From positions 62,001 through 126,000 of the forward strand of contig CAVRND010000026.1 of the NCBI GenBank assembly GCA_963722495.1: DNA of 64,000 nt. The letters run 5' to 3'. This DNA is from Hyphomicrobium_A sp963722495 (lineage in GTDB: Bacteria; Pseudomonadota; Alphaproteobacteria; Rhizobiales; Hyphomicrobiaceae). Shown here one piece after another: positions 30,237-38,946 of the stretch. Every line of letters begins with the position of its first letter. Position 1 is the stretch's first letter. The notes beneath the pieces were generated by a model, which did no database searches, was not told the DNA's origin, and saw nothing but the letters and a program-made list of their open reading frames with translations. The translations under genes and the position numbers were made by a program.

Positions 30237-31178
30237 TTACGGATGCGCCGCGCGGCGCGCGGCCTGCAGCTTCGCGAAGTCCTCGCCCGCATGATACGAC
30301 GACCGCGTCAGCGGGCTGGCGGCGACGAGGGCGAAGCCCTTGGCGACGGCGATGCGACGCAGCGCGTCGAACTCGTCCGGCGGCACGAAGCGCACGACGG
30401 GGGCATGGCGTGGGCTCGGCTGCAGATATTGCCCCATGGTGAGGAAGTCGACACCGGCGGAGCGTAGGTCGTCCATCACCTGCATCACCTCTTCGCGCCC
30501 TTCCCCCAGCCCGAGCATGATGCCCGACTTGGTGAAGAGCGTGCGGTCGATCTCCTTGGCACGCTGCAGCAGGCGCAGGGAGTGGAAGTAGCGCGCGCCG
30601 GGGCGGATCGACAGGTAGAGCCGCGGCACGGTCTCGAGGTTGTGGTTGAACACGTCCGGTCGCGCCGCCAGCACGGTCTCGATGGCACCGTCCTTGCGCA
30701 GGAAGTCCGGCGTCAGCACCTCGACGGTCATAGCCGGCGCGGCCTCGCGCAGCGCCGTGATGACGCCGGCGAAATGCCGCGAGCCGCCGTCAGCCAAGTC
30801 ATCGCGATCGACCGAGGTGATGACGATGTGCGTCAGGCCAAGCTCCTTGGCCGCCGCGGCGACGCGCGCCGGCTCGTGCGGATCGAGCGGACGCGGCATG
30901 CCGGTGCGCACGTTGCAGAAGGCGCAGGCGCGCGTGCACGTGTCGCCCATGATCATGAATGTGGCGTGGCGCTTGCTCCAGCATTCGCCGATGTTGGGGC
31001 AGCCGGCCTCCTCGCACACGGTGGTGAGGCCATGGCCGCGCACGATGCGCGCCGTCTCAGCGTGGGCAGCCGACCCGGGGGCACGGACGCGGATCCATGA
31101 CGGCTTGGCAGGCCGCGCACGCGCAACCGTCGGCTCGGCGGCGGGAGTGACGGCGTCGGGTGTGGCGGGCGCGCTCAA
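30237..31178 (-). CDS. lipA: Lipoyl synthase LipA
   Basis: Radical-SAM enzyme that inserts two sulfurs into octanoyl groups on lipoyl domains of 2-oxoacid dehydrogenases. It has the auxiliary cluster cysteines CEEAGCPNIGEC, the radical-SAM CTRACAFC and the C-terminal RSSYHAGE whose Ser ligates the auxiliary cluster. 313 residues, with a short disordered N-terminal extension. It closes the pdh-lpd block whose enzymes it modifies. Confidence 0.96.
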   Translation of the reverse strand: MSAPATPDAVTPAAEPTVARARPAKPSWIRVRAPGSAAHAETARIVRGHGLTTVCEEAGCPNIGECWSKRHATFMIMGDTCTRACAFCNVRTGMPRPLDPHEPARVAAAAKELGLTHIVITSVDRDDLADGGSRHFAGVITALREAAPAMTVEVLTPDFLRKDGAIETVLAARPDVFNHNLETVPRLYLSIRPGARYFHSLRLLQRAKEIDRTLFTKSGIMLGLGEGREEVMQVMDDLRSAGVDFLTMGQYLQPSPRHAPVVRFVPPDEFDALRRIAVAKGFALVAASPLTRSSYHAGEDFAKLQAARRAAHP

Positions 31179-31256
31179 GACATAAAGCTCCGGCCTTCGG
31201 CTGACCCCAGTGTAGTTGCCCTGGCCCGCGGCGCAAATCGGTGTCTTGGCGCCCTG

Positions 31257-31526
31257 CTAGCGGCCGATGATACGGGCGATGATGATGATCAGCAGGGCAC
31301 CGATGGTAGAGACCAGGATCTGGTGCGCCCAGGGCATATCGACAAGGAACGGCAGTTTCAGCAGGCCGGCCTGAACCAGCGCGCCGCCCACGAAGGCGCC
31401 GATGATGCCGACGAAAATGTCCCGGATAATGCCGCCGCCGCCCAGCACTAGCGAGGCCAGCCACCCCGCGATGAGCCCGTTCACGGCCATCGCGATCCAC
31501 GGTGCATAGGCTGCGTAGTTCTCCAT
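31257..31526 (-). CDS. GlsB/YeaQ/YmgE-family small membrane protein (1)
   Basis: 89 residues with three hydrophobic segments: MAVNGLIAGWLASLVLGGGG, the family's IIRDIFVGIIGAFVGGALV and ILVSTIGALLIIIIARIIG. This matches the transglycosylase-associated/YeaQ family, stress-linked inner-membrane proteins of unknown chemistry. The ATG at 31526 (MENYAAYAPW) is preferred to 31550. A second family member lies directly upstream. Confidence 0.82.
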   Translation of the reverse strand: MENYAAYAPWIAMAVNGLIAGWLASLVLGGGGIIRDIFVGIIGAFVGGALVQAGLLKLPFLVDMPWAHQILVSTIGALLIIIIARIIGR

Positions 31527-31559
31527 GGCGCCGATCTTCCCTCGTTGCAATTCGCGCCC

Positions 31560-31817
31560 TCAGGCGATGAAGCGGGCCAGCAGCACGACGATGACGGCGC
31601 CGACCGATGCCGTGACGATCTCCGACACGATCTTGCTGCGGAAGCCGAGATCGATCTTCAAGACATCGAACAGGTAGCCGCCGACAAATGCGCCGATGAT
31701 GCCGGTCAGCAGATAGCGCAGCAGTCCCCCGCCGCCGCCGAGGAGCAGCGAGGCGATGAAGCCGGCGACGACGCCGATGAACACGAAGATGAGTAGCGCG
31801 CGAGTATCGATATCCAT
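31560..31817 (-). CDS. GlsB/YeaQ/YmgE-family small membrane protein (2)
   Basis: 85 residues from MDIDTRALLIFVFIG with the same plan as its neighbour: LLGGGGGLLRYLLTGIIGAF is the glycine-rich family motif, and VTASVGAVIVVLLARFIA is the last helix. It is 20 bases after lpdA, so it is probably in the same transcript. The two copies are clearly related but diverged, an old tandem duplication. Confidence 0.82.
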   Translation of the reverse strand: MDIDTRALLIFVFIGVVAGFIASLLLGGGGGLLRYLLTGIIGAFVGGYLFDVLKIDLGFRSKIVSEIVTASVGAVIVVLLARFIA

Positions 31818-31836
31818 GGCGTCCCCTCGTATCGTT

Positions 31837-33303
31837 TCAACCGGAGGGCTTCCCCGCCGGCGGAATGTGCAGCGCGCGCCCATACGCCGCCAACGCGCTT
31901 TCGCCCATCATCTCCGAAAGCGTCGGGTGTGGGAAGACGGTGCGCATCAGGTCTTCCTCGGTGGCCTCCAGCTGCATGGCGATGACGAAGCCCTGGATCA
32001 GCTCGGTGACCTCGGCGCCGATCATGTGCGCACCGATCAGCTCGCCGGTGCGGGCGTCGAAGATCGTTTTGACGAGGCCGTCGCGCTCGCCCATAGCCAA
32101 GGCTTTGCCATTGGCGCGGAAGGGAAACCGGCCGATGCGCAGCTCGCGGCCGCCCGCCTTGGCACGCGCCTCGGTGAGCCCGACGGAGGCGATTTGCGGG
32201 CGACTGTAAGTACAGCCGGGCACGCGCAGCTTGTCGAGGGGGTGCACGTCGAGCCCCTTGATGGCCTCGACGCAGATCACGCCCTCATGCTCGGCTTTGT
32301 GCGCGAGCATCGGTGGACCGGCGACGTCGCCGATGGCGTAGATGCTGGTCACGTTGGTGCGGCCGACGCCGTCGGTGACGACGAGGCCTTTGTCGAGCTT
32401 GACGCCCAGCGCCTCGAGACCGAGCCCCTCGACGTTGCCAACGACGCCGACGGCAGAAATCAGCCGCTCGGCGGCGATGCTCTCGCGTTTGCCGTCGCTG
32501 TGCTCGATCGGGGCGGTAATACCGTCCTTGGCCCGCTTGACCTCACCGACCTTGGCGCCGGTAATGATGCGAATGCCCTCCTTCTCGAACGCCTTGCGCG
32601 CCAGCGCGGCGATCTCGACGTCCTCGGCAGGCAGGATCTCCGGCAGCAGCTCGACCACCGTCACCTCGACACCCAGCGCGCGGTAGAAGGAGGCGAACTC
32701 GATGCCGATGGCGCCGGAGCCGGCGATGAGCAGCGAGCGCGGCAGCGCCGGCGGAAGCATGGCCTCGAAGTAGGTCCAGATGCTCTTGCCGTCCGGCTCC
32801 ATGCCGGGCAGCGCGCGCGGGCGGGCACCGGTTGCGATGACGATGTGGGCGGCCTTGTAGCGGCCCGCACCGAGGGCATCCTTTGGCGGCCCGGGGTTTT
32901 GACGTCCCGTTTTGACGGGTGCTGCAACTTCGATGGCGCCGCCGCCAAGTAGCTTTGCCGTTCCCCAGATGACGTCGACGCCGTTCTTCTTCAGCAGGAA
33001 ACCGACGCCGGTGTTGAGCTCGCGTGCGACGCTGCGCGATCGCTCGACCATGACCTTGAGGTCGATCGTCGGTGGTCCCGGCACGACGACGCCGAAACCG
33101 GCAGCCTCGCTTACCGTGTGGAAGATCTCGGCCGAGCGCAGCAGCGCCTTGGTGGGGATGCACCCCCAGTTGAGGCAGATGCCGCCCAGATGCGCCTGTT
33201 CGACGACGGCGGCGCGCAGGCCAAGCTGCGCGGCGCGGATGGCGGCGACATAGCCGCCGGGACCGCCGCCGATGACGATGACGTCGTAGTCGGTCGCGTT
33301 CAT
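31837..33303 (-). CDS. lpdA: Dihydrolipoyl dehydrogenase (E3)
   Basis: FAD flavoprotein that reoxidises dihydrolipoyl groups of the pyruvate dehydrogenase complex with NAD+. It has the FAD motif VIVIGGGPGGYVAAIRAAQ, the redox disulfide GGICLNWGCIPTK, the NAD motif LLIAGSGAIGIEFASFY and the C-terminal His/Glu dyad HPHPTLSE. 488 residues, slightly long owing to an insert near residues 127-145 (VKTGRQNPGPPKDALGAG). No N-terminal lipoyl domain. Confidence 0.95.
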   Translation of the reverse strand: MNATDYDVIVIGGGPGGYVAAIRAAQLGLRAAVVEQAHLGGICLNWGCIPTKALLRSAEIFHTVSEAAGFGVVVPGPPTIDLKVMVERSRSVARELNTGVGFLLKKNGVDVIWGTAKLLGGGAIEVAAPVKTGRQNPGPPKDALGAGRYKAAHIVIATGARPRALPGMEPDGKSIWTYFEAMLPPALPRSLLIAGSGAIGIEFASFYRALGVEVTVVELLPEILPAEDVEIAALARKAFEKEGIRIITGAKVGEVKRAKDGITAPIEHSDGKRESIAAERLISAVGVVGNVEGLGLEALGVKLDKGLVVTDGVGRTNVTSIYAIGDVAGPPMLAHKAEHEGVICVEAIKGLDVHPLDKLRVPGCTYSRPQIASVGLTEARAKAGGRELRIGRFPFRANGKALAMGERDGLVKTIFDARTGELIGAHMIGAEVTELIQGFVIAMQLEATEEDLMRTVFPHPTLSEMMGESALAAYGRALHIPPAGKPSG

Positions 33304-33320
33304 GCGCGCTCACGCGGGGC

Positions 33321-33356
33321 AAAGGAAAGGCCCCGGTGCCATTCGGCACTGAGGCC
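33321..33356 (-). terminator. Intrinsic terminator downstream of the small lipoprotein gene
   Basis: On the minus strand a two-part stem (GGCC...GGCC enclosing GTGCC / GGCAC with a GAAT loop) is followed by TTTCCTTT. It lies between the lipoprotein stop (33389) and the lpdA start (33303), so it would separate or attenuate lpdA transcription. Confidence 0.65.
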
Positions 33357-33388
33357 TGCGTGATGGGTCGGACCAGACGCCCGCGGCG

Positions 33389-33697
33389 CTACACGTGGCA
33401 GCGAGCCCCGAGATACTTGTCGAGCAGCTGATTGTAGAGATCGGCCTTGGCCTTTTGCGGCGCGCCGAGCTTCTTGCCGGAGGTTTGCTGTTCGACCAGC
33501 GAGGGCACGCCTTCGCGGTCGAGCTTGTTGAGATTGGTGCGAATAGACTGGCACGTCTCGCCACCGCTCAAAGACTGCGCACCAGGATCGCCGTTGGCGC
33601 TATTGGTGTTGCCGGCACACCCTGCGAGCAGCACCGCAAAAGTGCCCGCGATTGCTCCGCCGAAAGCACGCGCGCGCCGACCGTTGCCTGACACCAT
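33389..33697 (-). CDS. Small lipoprotein, hypothetical (1)
   Basis: 102 residues. The N-terminus is MVSGNGRRARAFGGAIAGTF, then a lipobox (VLLAGC) predicts lipid attachment at the Cys. The mature part has two more cysteines (ETCQSIRTNLNKLDREGVPS and YLGARCHV). It resembles the next gene: both share a Cys, a helix ending in EGV, and a C-terminal Cys. Function unknown. Confidence 0.65.
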   Translation of the reverse strand: MVSGNGRRARAFGGAIAGTFAVLLAGCAGNTNSANGDPGAQSLSGGETCQSIRTNLNKLDREGVPSLVEQQTSGKKLGAPQKAKADLYNQLLDKYLGARCHV

Positions 33698-33854
33698 GTC
33701 CTCCCGCTTGGATTTGGAAGCCAGGGCGTTTTTCACCACACGCACACCGGCAGTGCAACCCTTCTCGTCCGTCTGTGCAGAAATCATCGAGGCGCCGCTG
33801 CATCTACACGACACAGCCGACGCCTTAATGTTGAGCACAAGCCTCAGGCGGTCC

Positions 33855-34367
33855 TTACTGCGGGGCGCCGACGGCAACTGGACCGCTCGAAGCCTGCGCA
33901 GTCGTCTCCGGCGTGGCCATCGCGGATGCGACCGGCTTCTGCGTCGGCACTGCGGGCTTTGCCTTGGCAGCTGCCACCTTCGGCGCCTCCTTGGCCGCAG
34001 CCGCCGTGTCCTTGGTCACGGGCTCGATCGGCGCCGTCGCGGCGACGCGCGGCGGGTAGCTCGAGCACTTGCCCTGGAATTCGGTGTTGGCCTTGTTGAG
34101 TTCGTCCGCCTTCGTCAGATCCGCGGCCTTGAGCTTGTATTTCTTTGCGGCCGCCTTCGAGACCTTGTCGGAGACGCCTTCGGTGTTCAGCGCTTCAATT
34201 TGCGAAGCGAGGGTGAGGCACAGGGCTTCCTGTGACTTCGCGGCTTGCGCCGTGGCCGGATTCACCGAGCCGGTGTTTAGCCCGGTCGAAAGACTGCCGT
34301 CGTTGGCACAACCTGCGAGCAAGCAGGCCATGGCCGCGGCATATATTAGGTTTGAGCGCGCCGTCAT
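33855..34367 (-). CDS. Small lipoprotein, hypothetical (2)
   Basis: 170 residues with lipobox CLLAGC after a short hydrophobic lead (MTARSNLIYAAAMA). The mature core (ALCLTLASQIEALNTEGVSD, KKYKLKAADLTKADELNK, GKCSS) parallels the first lipoprotein, followed by an Ala/Pro/Lys-rich, probably disordered tail. Likely a tandem paralogue. Placed between pdhC and lpdA, but nothing ties it chemically to the complex. Confidence 0.65.
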   Translation of the reverse strand: MTARSNLIYAAAMACLLAGCANDGSLSTGLNTGSVNPATAQAAKSQEALCLTLASQIEALNTEGVSDKVSKAAAKKYKLKAADLTKADELNKANTEFQGKCSSYPPRVAATAPIEPVTKDTAAAAKEAPKVAAAKAKPAVPTQKPVASAMATPETTAQASSGPVAVGAPQ

Positions 34368-34605
34368 TGGGATTCACTCCGAGAGCTAGAGTCGGTCACC
34401 AGGTACGCCCACGCTGTGTTTCCCGCTTCTAGGCTTGCCCCGGGCCAGCGGCAAGCGAGTGCCCTATTCTTACGCCGTTGCGCCACTTTTGGGAGGCGCT
34501 TACCTGGGGAAAGGTGGCTAGCCGTGATCCGCGGGCCACACGTGGGCCGCCCCGAAAACAGGCATTTGCCGTCGAGCGAAGGCAGGGTGATTCGGCAAAA
34601 GCGGC

Positions 34606-35559
34606 CTAAACCAGCATACGGACTGGGTCTTCCATGAAGGCGCGGAAGGCGCCGAGCAAGGCGGCGCCCGTGGCGCCGTCGACCACGCGGTGATCGCAGG
34701 AGAGCGTCACATTCATCACAGTTGCCGCTTCCACCGCCTCGCCGGACACGATCGGGCGCCGTTCAGCGGCACCCACCGCGAGGATGGTCGCATGCGGGGG
34801 ATTGATCACGGCATCGAAATTCTTGATGCCGTACATGCCGAGGTTGGAAATCGAGGTGGTACCGCCCTGGTACTCGTGCGGGGCGAGGCGCCGCTTGCGG
34901 GCCCGCTCCGCCAGGTCGCGCATTTCGTTGGAGATTTCCGACAGCGACTTCATCTCGGCGTGGCGGATCACGGGCGTGAACAGGCCGCCCTCGATGGCGA
35001 CGGCGACGCCGATGTCCGAATACTTGTGACGCAGCATGCCGGCCTCGGTCCACGTCGCGTTGGCTGCCGGCACCTCCTGCAAAGCGAGCGCCATCGCCTT
35101 GATGATGAAGTCGTTGACCGACAGTTTGTAGCTGCGCGGACCCGCGCTCGGCGCCGCGGCGTTCATGCGTTCGCGCGCGTGAAGCAACTCGTCGATGCGG
35201 CAGTCGATCGACAGGTAGTAGTGGGGGATCGTCTGCTTGGCGAGCGTCAGGCGCTCGGCGATGACCCGGCGCATCTTGTCGTGCGGGACGATGTCGTAGC
35301 TGCCCTTGTCATAAAGGGCGAGGATCTTGTCGTCGCCCAGCCCGGGCATGGGACGCGCCGTTGTCGCCACCTCGCGATGAGTTGCAGCGGCTTCACCCGC
35401 CGGCCGAGGACCGGAGTTCAGTGCGGCCTCGATGTCGCGCTTGATGATGCGCCCGTGCGGCCCCGAGCCCGACAGCCGATCAAGCGCCAACCCGGCCTGG
35501 CGCGCTAAGCGCCGCGCCAGCGGCGAAGCAGGAACGCGCGTCTCGGATAGGGTGGCCAT
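34606..35559 (-). CDS. pdhC: Pyruvate dehydrogenase E2 (acetyltransferase) without lipoyl domain
   Basis: Dihydrolipoyllysine acetyltransferase core of the complex. The 317-residue protein begins directly at the peripheral-subunit-binding domain (VPASPLARRLARQAGLALDR ... GRIIKRDIEAAL, residues 9-47) and continues into the catalytic domain with DHRVVDG near the C-terminus (His and Asp present). The usual N-terminal lipoyl domain is missing. The upstream gene ends 6 bases before the ATG, so there is no room for it. The lipoyl domain of E1-beta (35904-37310) must carry the acetyl group, or another E2 exists elsewhere. Confidence 0.93.
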   Translation of the reverse strand: MATLSETRVPASPLARRLARQAGLALDRLSGSGPHGRIIKRDIEAALNSGPRPAGEAAATHREVATTARPMPGLGDDKILALYDKGSYDIVPHDKMRRVIAERLTLAKQTIPHYYLSIDCRIDELLHARERMNAAAPSAGPRSYKLSVNDFIIKAMALALQEVPAANATWTEAGMLRHKYSDIGVAVAIEGGLFTPVIRHAEMKSLSEISNEMRDLAERARKRRLAPHEYQGGTTSISNLGMYGIKNFDAVINPPHATILAVGAAERRPIVSGEAVEAATVMNVTLSCDHRVVDGATGAALLGAFRAFMEDPVRMLV

Positions 35560-35565
35560 GGCGTC

Positions 35566-35883
35566 CTAATGCTCCTGTCGGCCCTTGAGACGGCCTGACG
35601 CGCCCGGCGTGAGGCTGCCGAAGCCGGCGACGAAGGCATCGCGCAACGTGGCCTGCGCCTCCTCCTCGGGCATGTAGCCGTTGAGTGCCGCGGCCTTGGC
35701 GATGTGATGCCCGACCTCGGCCAGGAGGCGTCCCCAGTCGGCGACGTGATCGCCGAACGCCGATGAATTGAGGGCGACGAGCAGCGAGCCGTCACAGATC
35801 CAGGCGCGCATCAACTCGACGGCCTCCTCCGCGTCATCGACGCCCTCCGGCGGATCCAGCTCTACGGGAAGTTCTGCAACCAT
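35566..35883 (-). CDS. DUF5076 domain protein in the pdh operon
   Basis: 105-residue acidic cytosolic protein from MVAELPVELDPPEGVDDAEE. A helix containing AVELMRAWICDGSLLVALNS is followed by FGDHVADWGRLLAEVGHHIA. This matches DUF5076, a family commonly placed between pdhB and pdhC in Hyphomicrobiales. No function is established; its position suggests an assembly or regulatory role for the complex. Confidence 0.8.
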   Translation of the reverse strand: MVAELPVELDPPEGVDDAEEAVELMRAWICDGSLLVALNSSAFGDHVADWGRLLAEVGHHIAKAAALNGYMPEEEAQATLRDAFVAGFGSLTPGASGRLKGRQEH

Positions 35884-35903
35884 TGGGCGGCTCCTTGCGA
35901 AGC

Positions 35904-37310
35904 TTAGAGGTACAGCACCGATTTCACGGCGGCGACGACGCGCTCCGCCGAGGGTAGCGCGAGCTTTTCGAGATTGGCGGCGTAGGGCATCGGCACGTCG
36001 GCGCCGGAGACCTTGACGGGCGGCGCGTCGAGGTCGTCGAAGGCCTGCATGGCCACCTGTGCGCAAATCTCCGAGCCGACCGAGCACACCGGCCAGGCTT
36101 CCTCGACGGTGACGATGCGGTTGGTTTTGCGCACCGAGGCGAGCACCGTATCCATGTCGAGCGGTCGCAAGGTGCGCAGGTCGATCACTTCGACGTCGAT
36201 GCCGTCCTTGGCGAGTTGCTCGGCGGCCTCCAGCGCATAGACCATGCCGCGCGCGAACGACACGACCGTCGCGTCGCGGCCTTGGCGGGCGATGCGCGCC
36301 TTGCCGATCGGAATGACGAAGTCGTCGCCCTTCGGCACCGGACCGTGGGCGCCATAGAGAAGCTCGTTCTCGAGAAAGACGACGGGATTGGGATCGCGAA
36401 TGGCCGCCTTGAGCAGCCCTTTGGCGTCGGAGGGGGTCGACGGCGCGATGACCTTCAGCCCGGGAACGTGCGCGTACCAGGCCGAGAAGCATTGGCTGTG
36501 TTGCGCGGCAACGCGCGCTGCGGCGCCGTTCGGGCCGCGGAAGACGATCGGTACCGTGACGTCGCCGCCCGACATGTAGTGCGTCTTGCCGGCCGAGTTG
36601 ATGATCTGGTCGATCGCCTGCATGGCGAAATTCCACGTCATGAACTCGACGATGGGTTTCAGCCCCGCGAAGGCCGCGCCGATGGCGACGGCGGCAAAAC
36701 CCTGCTCGGTAATCGGTGTGTCGATGACGCGGCGCTCGCCGAATTCCTCCAGCAGGTTCTGGCTCACCTTGTAGGCGCCCTGGTACTGCGCCACTTCCTC
36801 GCCGATGAGGAACACGTCCGGATCGCGGCGCATTTCCTCGGCCATGGCATCGCGTAGCGCTTCGCGCATCGACTGATCGACCGTCTCGGCGCCGGTGGCG
36901 ATTTCGGGCTCGAGCGATGGCGGCTCGTAGCTGCGCGCAGGCTCCGCCCGCGGCTGTTCCGTCGGCGGCGCCGCAAGCTCATCGGATAACGGCCGTCTGC
37001 TCGCCCCCTCGCCCGCGGTGCTGCGAGCGCTGTTGGGTGCGGCGGTACGCGTCGCGGGTTCGGCCTCGTCCTCGCCTTGTATCAACGCGATCGGCGTGTT
37101 GACCTTGACGTTCTCGGTGCCGGCGGGAACGAGGAGCTTCGTCACCTTGCCCTCGTCGACCGCCTCGACCTCCATGGTCGCCTTGTCGGTCTCGATCTCG
37201 GCGATGACGTCCCCGGAGCGGACGGTCTGCCCCTCGCTGACCAGCCACTTCGTCAGCGTGCCCTCCTCCATGGTGGGCGACAGCGCAGGCATCAGAACTT
37301 CCGTCGGCAT
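35904..37310 (-). CDS. pdhB: Pyruvate dehydrogenase E1 beta with N-terminal lipoyl domain
   Basis: 468 residues. Residues 1-80 are a lipoyl domain (MPALSPTMEEGTLTKWLVSE; lipoyl Lys in EIETDKATMEVEAVDEG). Then comes an Ala/Pro/Glu-rich linker to about 135 and a transketolase-type E1-beta (DVFLIGEEVAQYQGAYKVSQ, ITEQGFAAVAIGAAFAGLKP). It works with E1-alpha and ThDP to decarboxylate pyruvate. A lipoyl domain on E1-beta is known in alphaproteobacteria. Here it appears to be the only one in the operon. Confidence 0.95.
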   Translation of the reverse strand: MPTEVLMPALSPTMEEGTLTKWLVSEGQTVRSGDVIAEIETDKATMEVEAVDEGKVTKLLVPAGTENVKVNTPIALIQGEDEAEPATRTAAPNSARSTAGEGASRRPLSDELAAPPTEQPRAEPARSYEPPSLEPEIATGAETVDQSMREALRDAMAEEMRRDPDVFLIGEEVAQYQGAYKVSQNLLEEFGERRVIDTPITEQGFAAVAIGAAFAGLKPIVEFMTWNFAMQAIDQIINSAGKTHYMSGGDVTVPIVFRGPNGAAARVAAQHSQCFSAWYAHVPGLKVIAPSTPSDAKGLLKAAIRDPNPVVFLENELLYGAHGPVPKGDDFVIPIGKARIARQGRDATVVSFARGMVYALEAAEQLAKDGIDVEVIDLRTLRPLDMDTVLASVRKTNRIVTVEEAWPVCSVGSEICAQVAMQAFDDLDAPPVKVSGADVPMPYAANLEKLALPSAERVVAAVKSVLYL

Positions 37311-37333
37311 CTACCGCTCGCTTGCTGGCGCTG

Positions 37334-38386
37334 TCAGATCAGAACGTCGGTGGTGAGTTCGGTAGGGTCGGGCTCAGGGTCGGCGAGGGCGAACTCGGCG
37401 GAGGCGTTCACCTCATCGCGCACCTGCCGGTCGATCGCTTTCAATTCGTCCTCCGTTACGCCGGCCTGCAGGAGACGGGTACGCACCTGCTCAATGGGAT
37501 CCTGCGTATCGCGCATGTGCTGCACTTCCTCGCGGGAGCGGTATTTGGCCGGATCCGACATTGAGTGCCCGCGGTATCTGTAGGTCATCATCTCGAGAAT
37601 GATCGGCCCTTCGCCCGATCGGGCATGCGCGATGGCGCGCGCACCGGCTGCGCGCACCTCCTCGACATCCATACCGTCGACCTGCTCGCCGGGAATGGCG
37701 AACGACAAGCCGCGCTGGGACAGGTTGGTGGTCGACGACGAGCGCTCGATCGAGGTACCCATCGCGTACTGGTTGTTCTCGATGATGAAGACGACGGGCA
37801 GCTTCCACAGCTGCGCCATGTTGAAGGCCTCGTACACCTGGCCCTGGTTGGCGGCACCGTCACCGAAATAGGTCAAGCACACGCGGTTGTTGCCGCGATA
37901 CTTGTCGGCGAACGCCAGTCCCGCCCCCAGCGGAACGCACGCCCCGACAATGCCATGGCCGCCGTAGTAGCCCCGCTCAGGCGAAAACATGTGCATCGAC
38001 CCGCCTTTGCCCTTCGAGCAGCCGTGGCGGCGCCCGGTCAGCTCGGCCATCACGGATTTCGGATCCATGCCGACGGCGAGTGTGTGGCCGTGGTCGCGAT
38101 AAGCGGTGATCACCTGATCGCCCGGCTCGAGTGCCATCTGCATGCCGACGACGACGGCTTCCTGCCCGATGTAGAGATGACAGAAGCCGCCGATATGACC
38201 CATGCCGTAAAGCTGGCCGGCCTTTTCCTCAAAGCGCCGGATGAGCAGCATGCGCCGATAGGCGTCGAGCTGCTCCTCACGGGTGAAACTGGCCCGCGCC
38301 GGCTGCTTGTGCCCATTGCCGGATGCGCCCTTACCGGCCGCCGCGGGAGCGGAAACCGAAGCGCGCGAAGATTTTCCAGAAGCCAT
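37334..38386 (-). CDS. pdhA: Pyruvate dehydrogenase E1 alpha
   Basis: 350-residue ThDP-binding subunit. The ThDP/Mg motif GDGAANQGQVYEAFN and ENNQYAMGTS are intact, as are the phosphorylation-loop-like RYRGHSMSDPAKYR and substrate region YGGHGIVGACVPLGAGLAFA. The first 35 residues are Ser/Ala/Lys-rich and likely disordered. I chose ATG 38386 (MASGKSS) over 38407. First gene of the pdhABC run. Confidence 0.95.
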   Translation of the reverse strand: MASGKSSRASVSAPAAAGKGASGNGHKQPARASFTREEQLDAYRRMLLIRRFEEKAGQLYGMGHIGGFCHLYIGQEAVVVGMQMALEPGDQVITAYRDHGHTLAVGMDPKSVMAELTGRRHGCSKGKGGSMHMFSPERGYYGGHGIVGACVPLGAGLAFADKYRGNNRVCLTYFGDGAANQGQVYEAFNMAQLWKLPVVFIIENNQYAMGTSIERSSSTTNLSQRGLSFAIPGEQVDGMDVEEVRAAGARAIAHARSGEGPIILEMMTYRYRGHSMSDPAKYRSREEVQHMRDTQDPIEQVRTRLLQAGVTEDELKAIDRQVRDEVNASAEFALADPEPDPTELTTDVLI

Positions 38387-38499
38387 CGAGATACCCCGGC
38401 GCCGCACGCGGGTTGGTCCGTCGAGTTGGACCCTACAAGAGCAATTCGGCGATGGCCAGAATGGCGCGGAGAGCTACGAGGTTATGCGCACAAGGCGCA

Positions 38500-38838
38500 T
38501 CAGGGCCGCGGCAGCACTTGATCGTCCGGTCGCACGAAGCCGAGCATTTCGCGGGCAATCTCTTCCACGAGGTCGTCGTCCGGCTTTTGTGGGGACAGAA
38601 GTGCGACGTCGCGCTCGAGCTTGGCGCGCACGGCTTCGAGGCTTTTGATCTCAAACTCTAACAGGGCTGATCTCTCGATCAGCCTGGATCGCGCCTCGAA
38701 GCCGTGCCTGCCATTAATGGCATGATGGACGAAGTAGGCCGTCAAACCCAAGCAGAGAAGCAACACCGTAGCCTGCCGTGGCCTGGAACGCCGATCATGA
38801 TTTTTTGGCTGACGCAGCACTTTGGGTACGCTGCACAA
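38500..38838 (-). CDS. FtsB/DivIC-type septum formation initiator
   Basis: 112-residue bitopic membrane protein: basic N-terminus, one helix (ATVLLLCLGLTAYFVHHAIN, about 23-42), then a coiled coil (LLEFEIKSLEAVRAKLERDV) and the family ending (DDLVEEIAREMLGFVRPDDQ). It belongs to the divisome FtsQLB complex. The position between eno and pdhA is the usual one in this group. Confidence 0.88.
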   Translation of the reverse strand: MCSVPKVLRQPKNHDRRSRPRQATVLLLCLGLTAYFVHHAINGRHGFEARSRLIERSALLEFEIKSLEAVRAKLERDVALLSPQKPDDDLVEEIAREMLGFVRPDDQVLPRP

Positions 38839-38946
38839 AACTGGTGGACACCCCCGTTATCCCACGCGCTCGTTAATTCGAGGTAAAGCGCTGTGCCGTT
38901 TATGAGACGTGTGCGGATTGTTTTGGATGGGCGCCCGGCAACCGAC

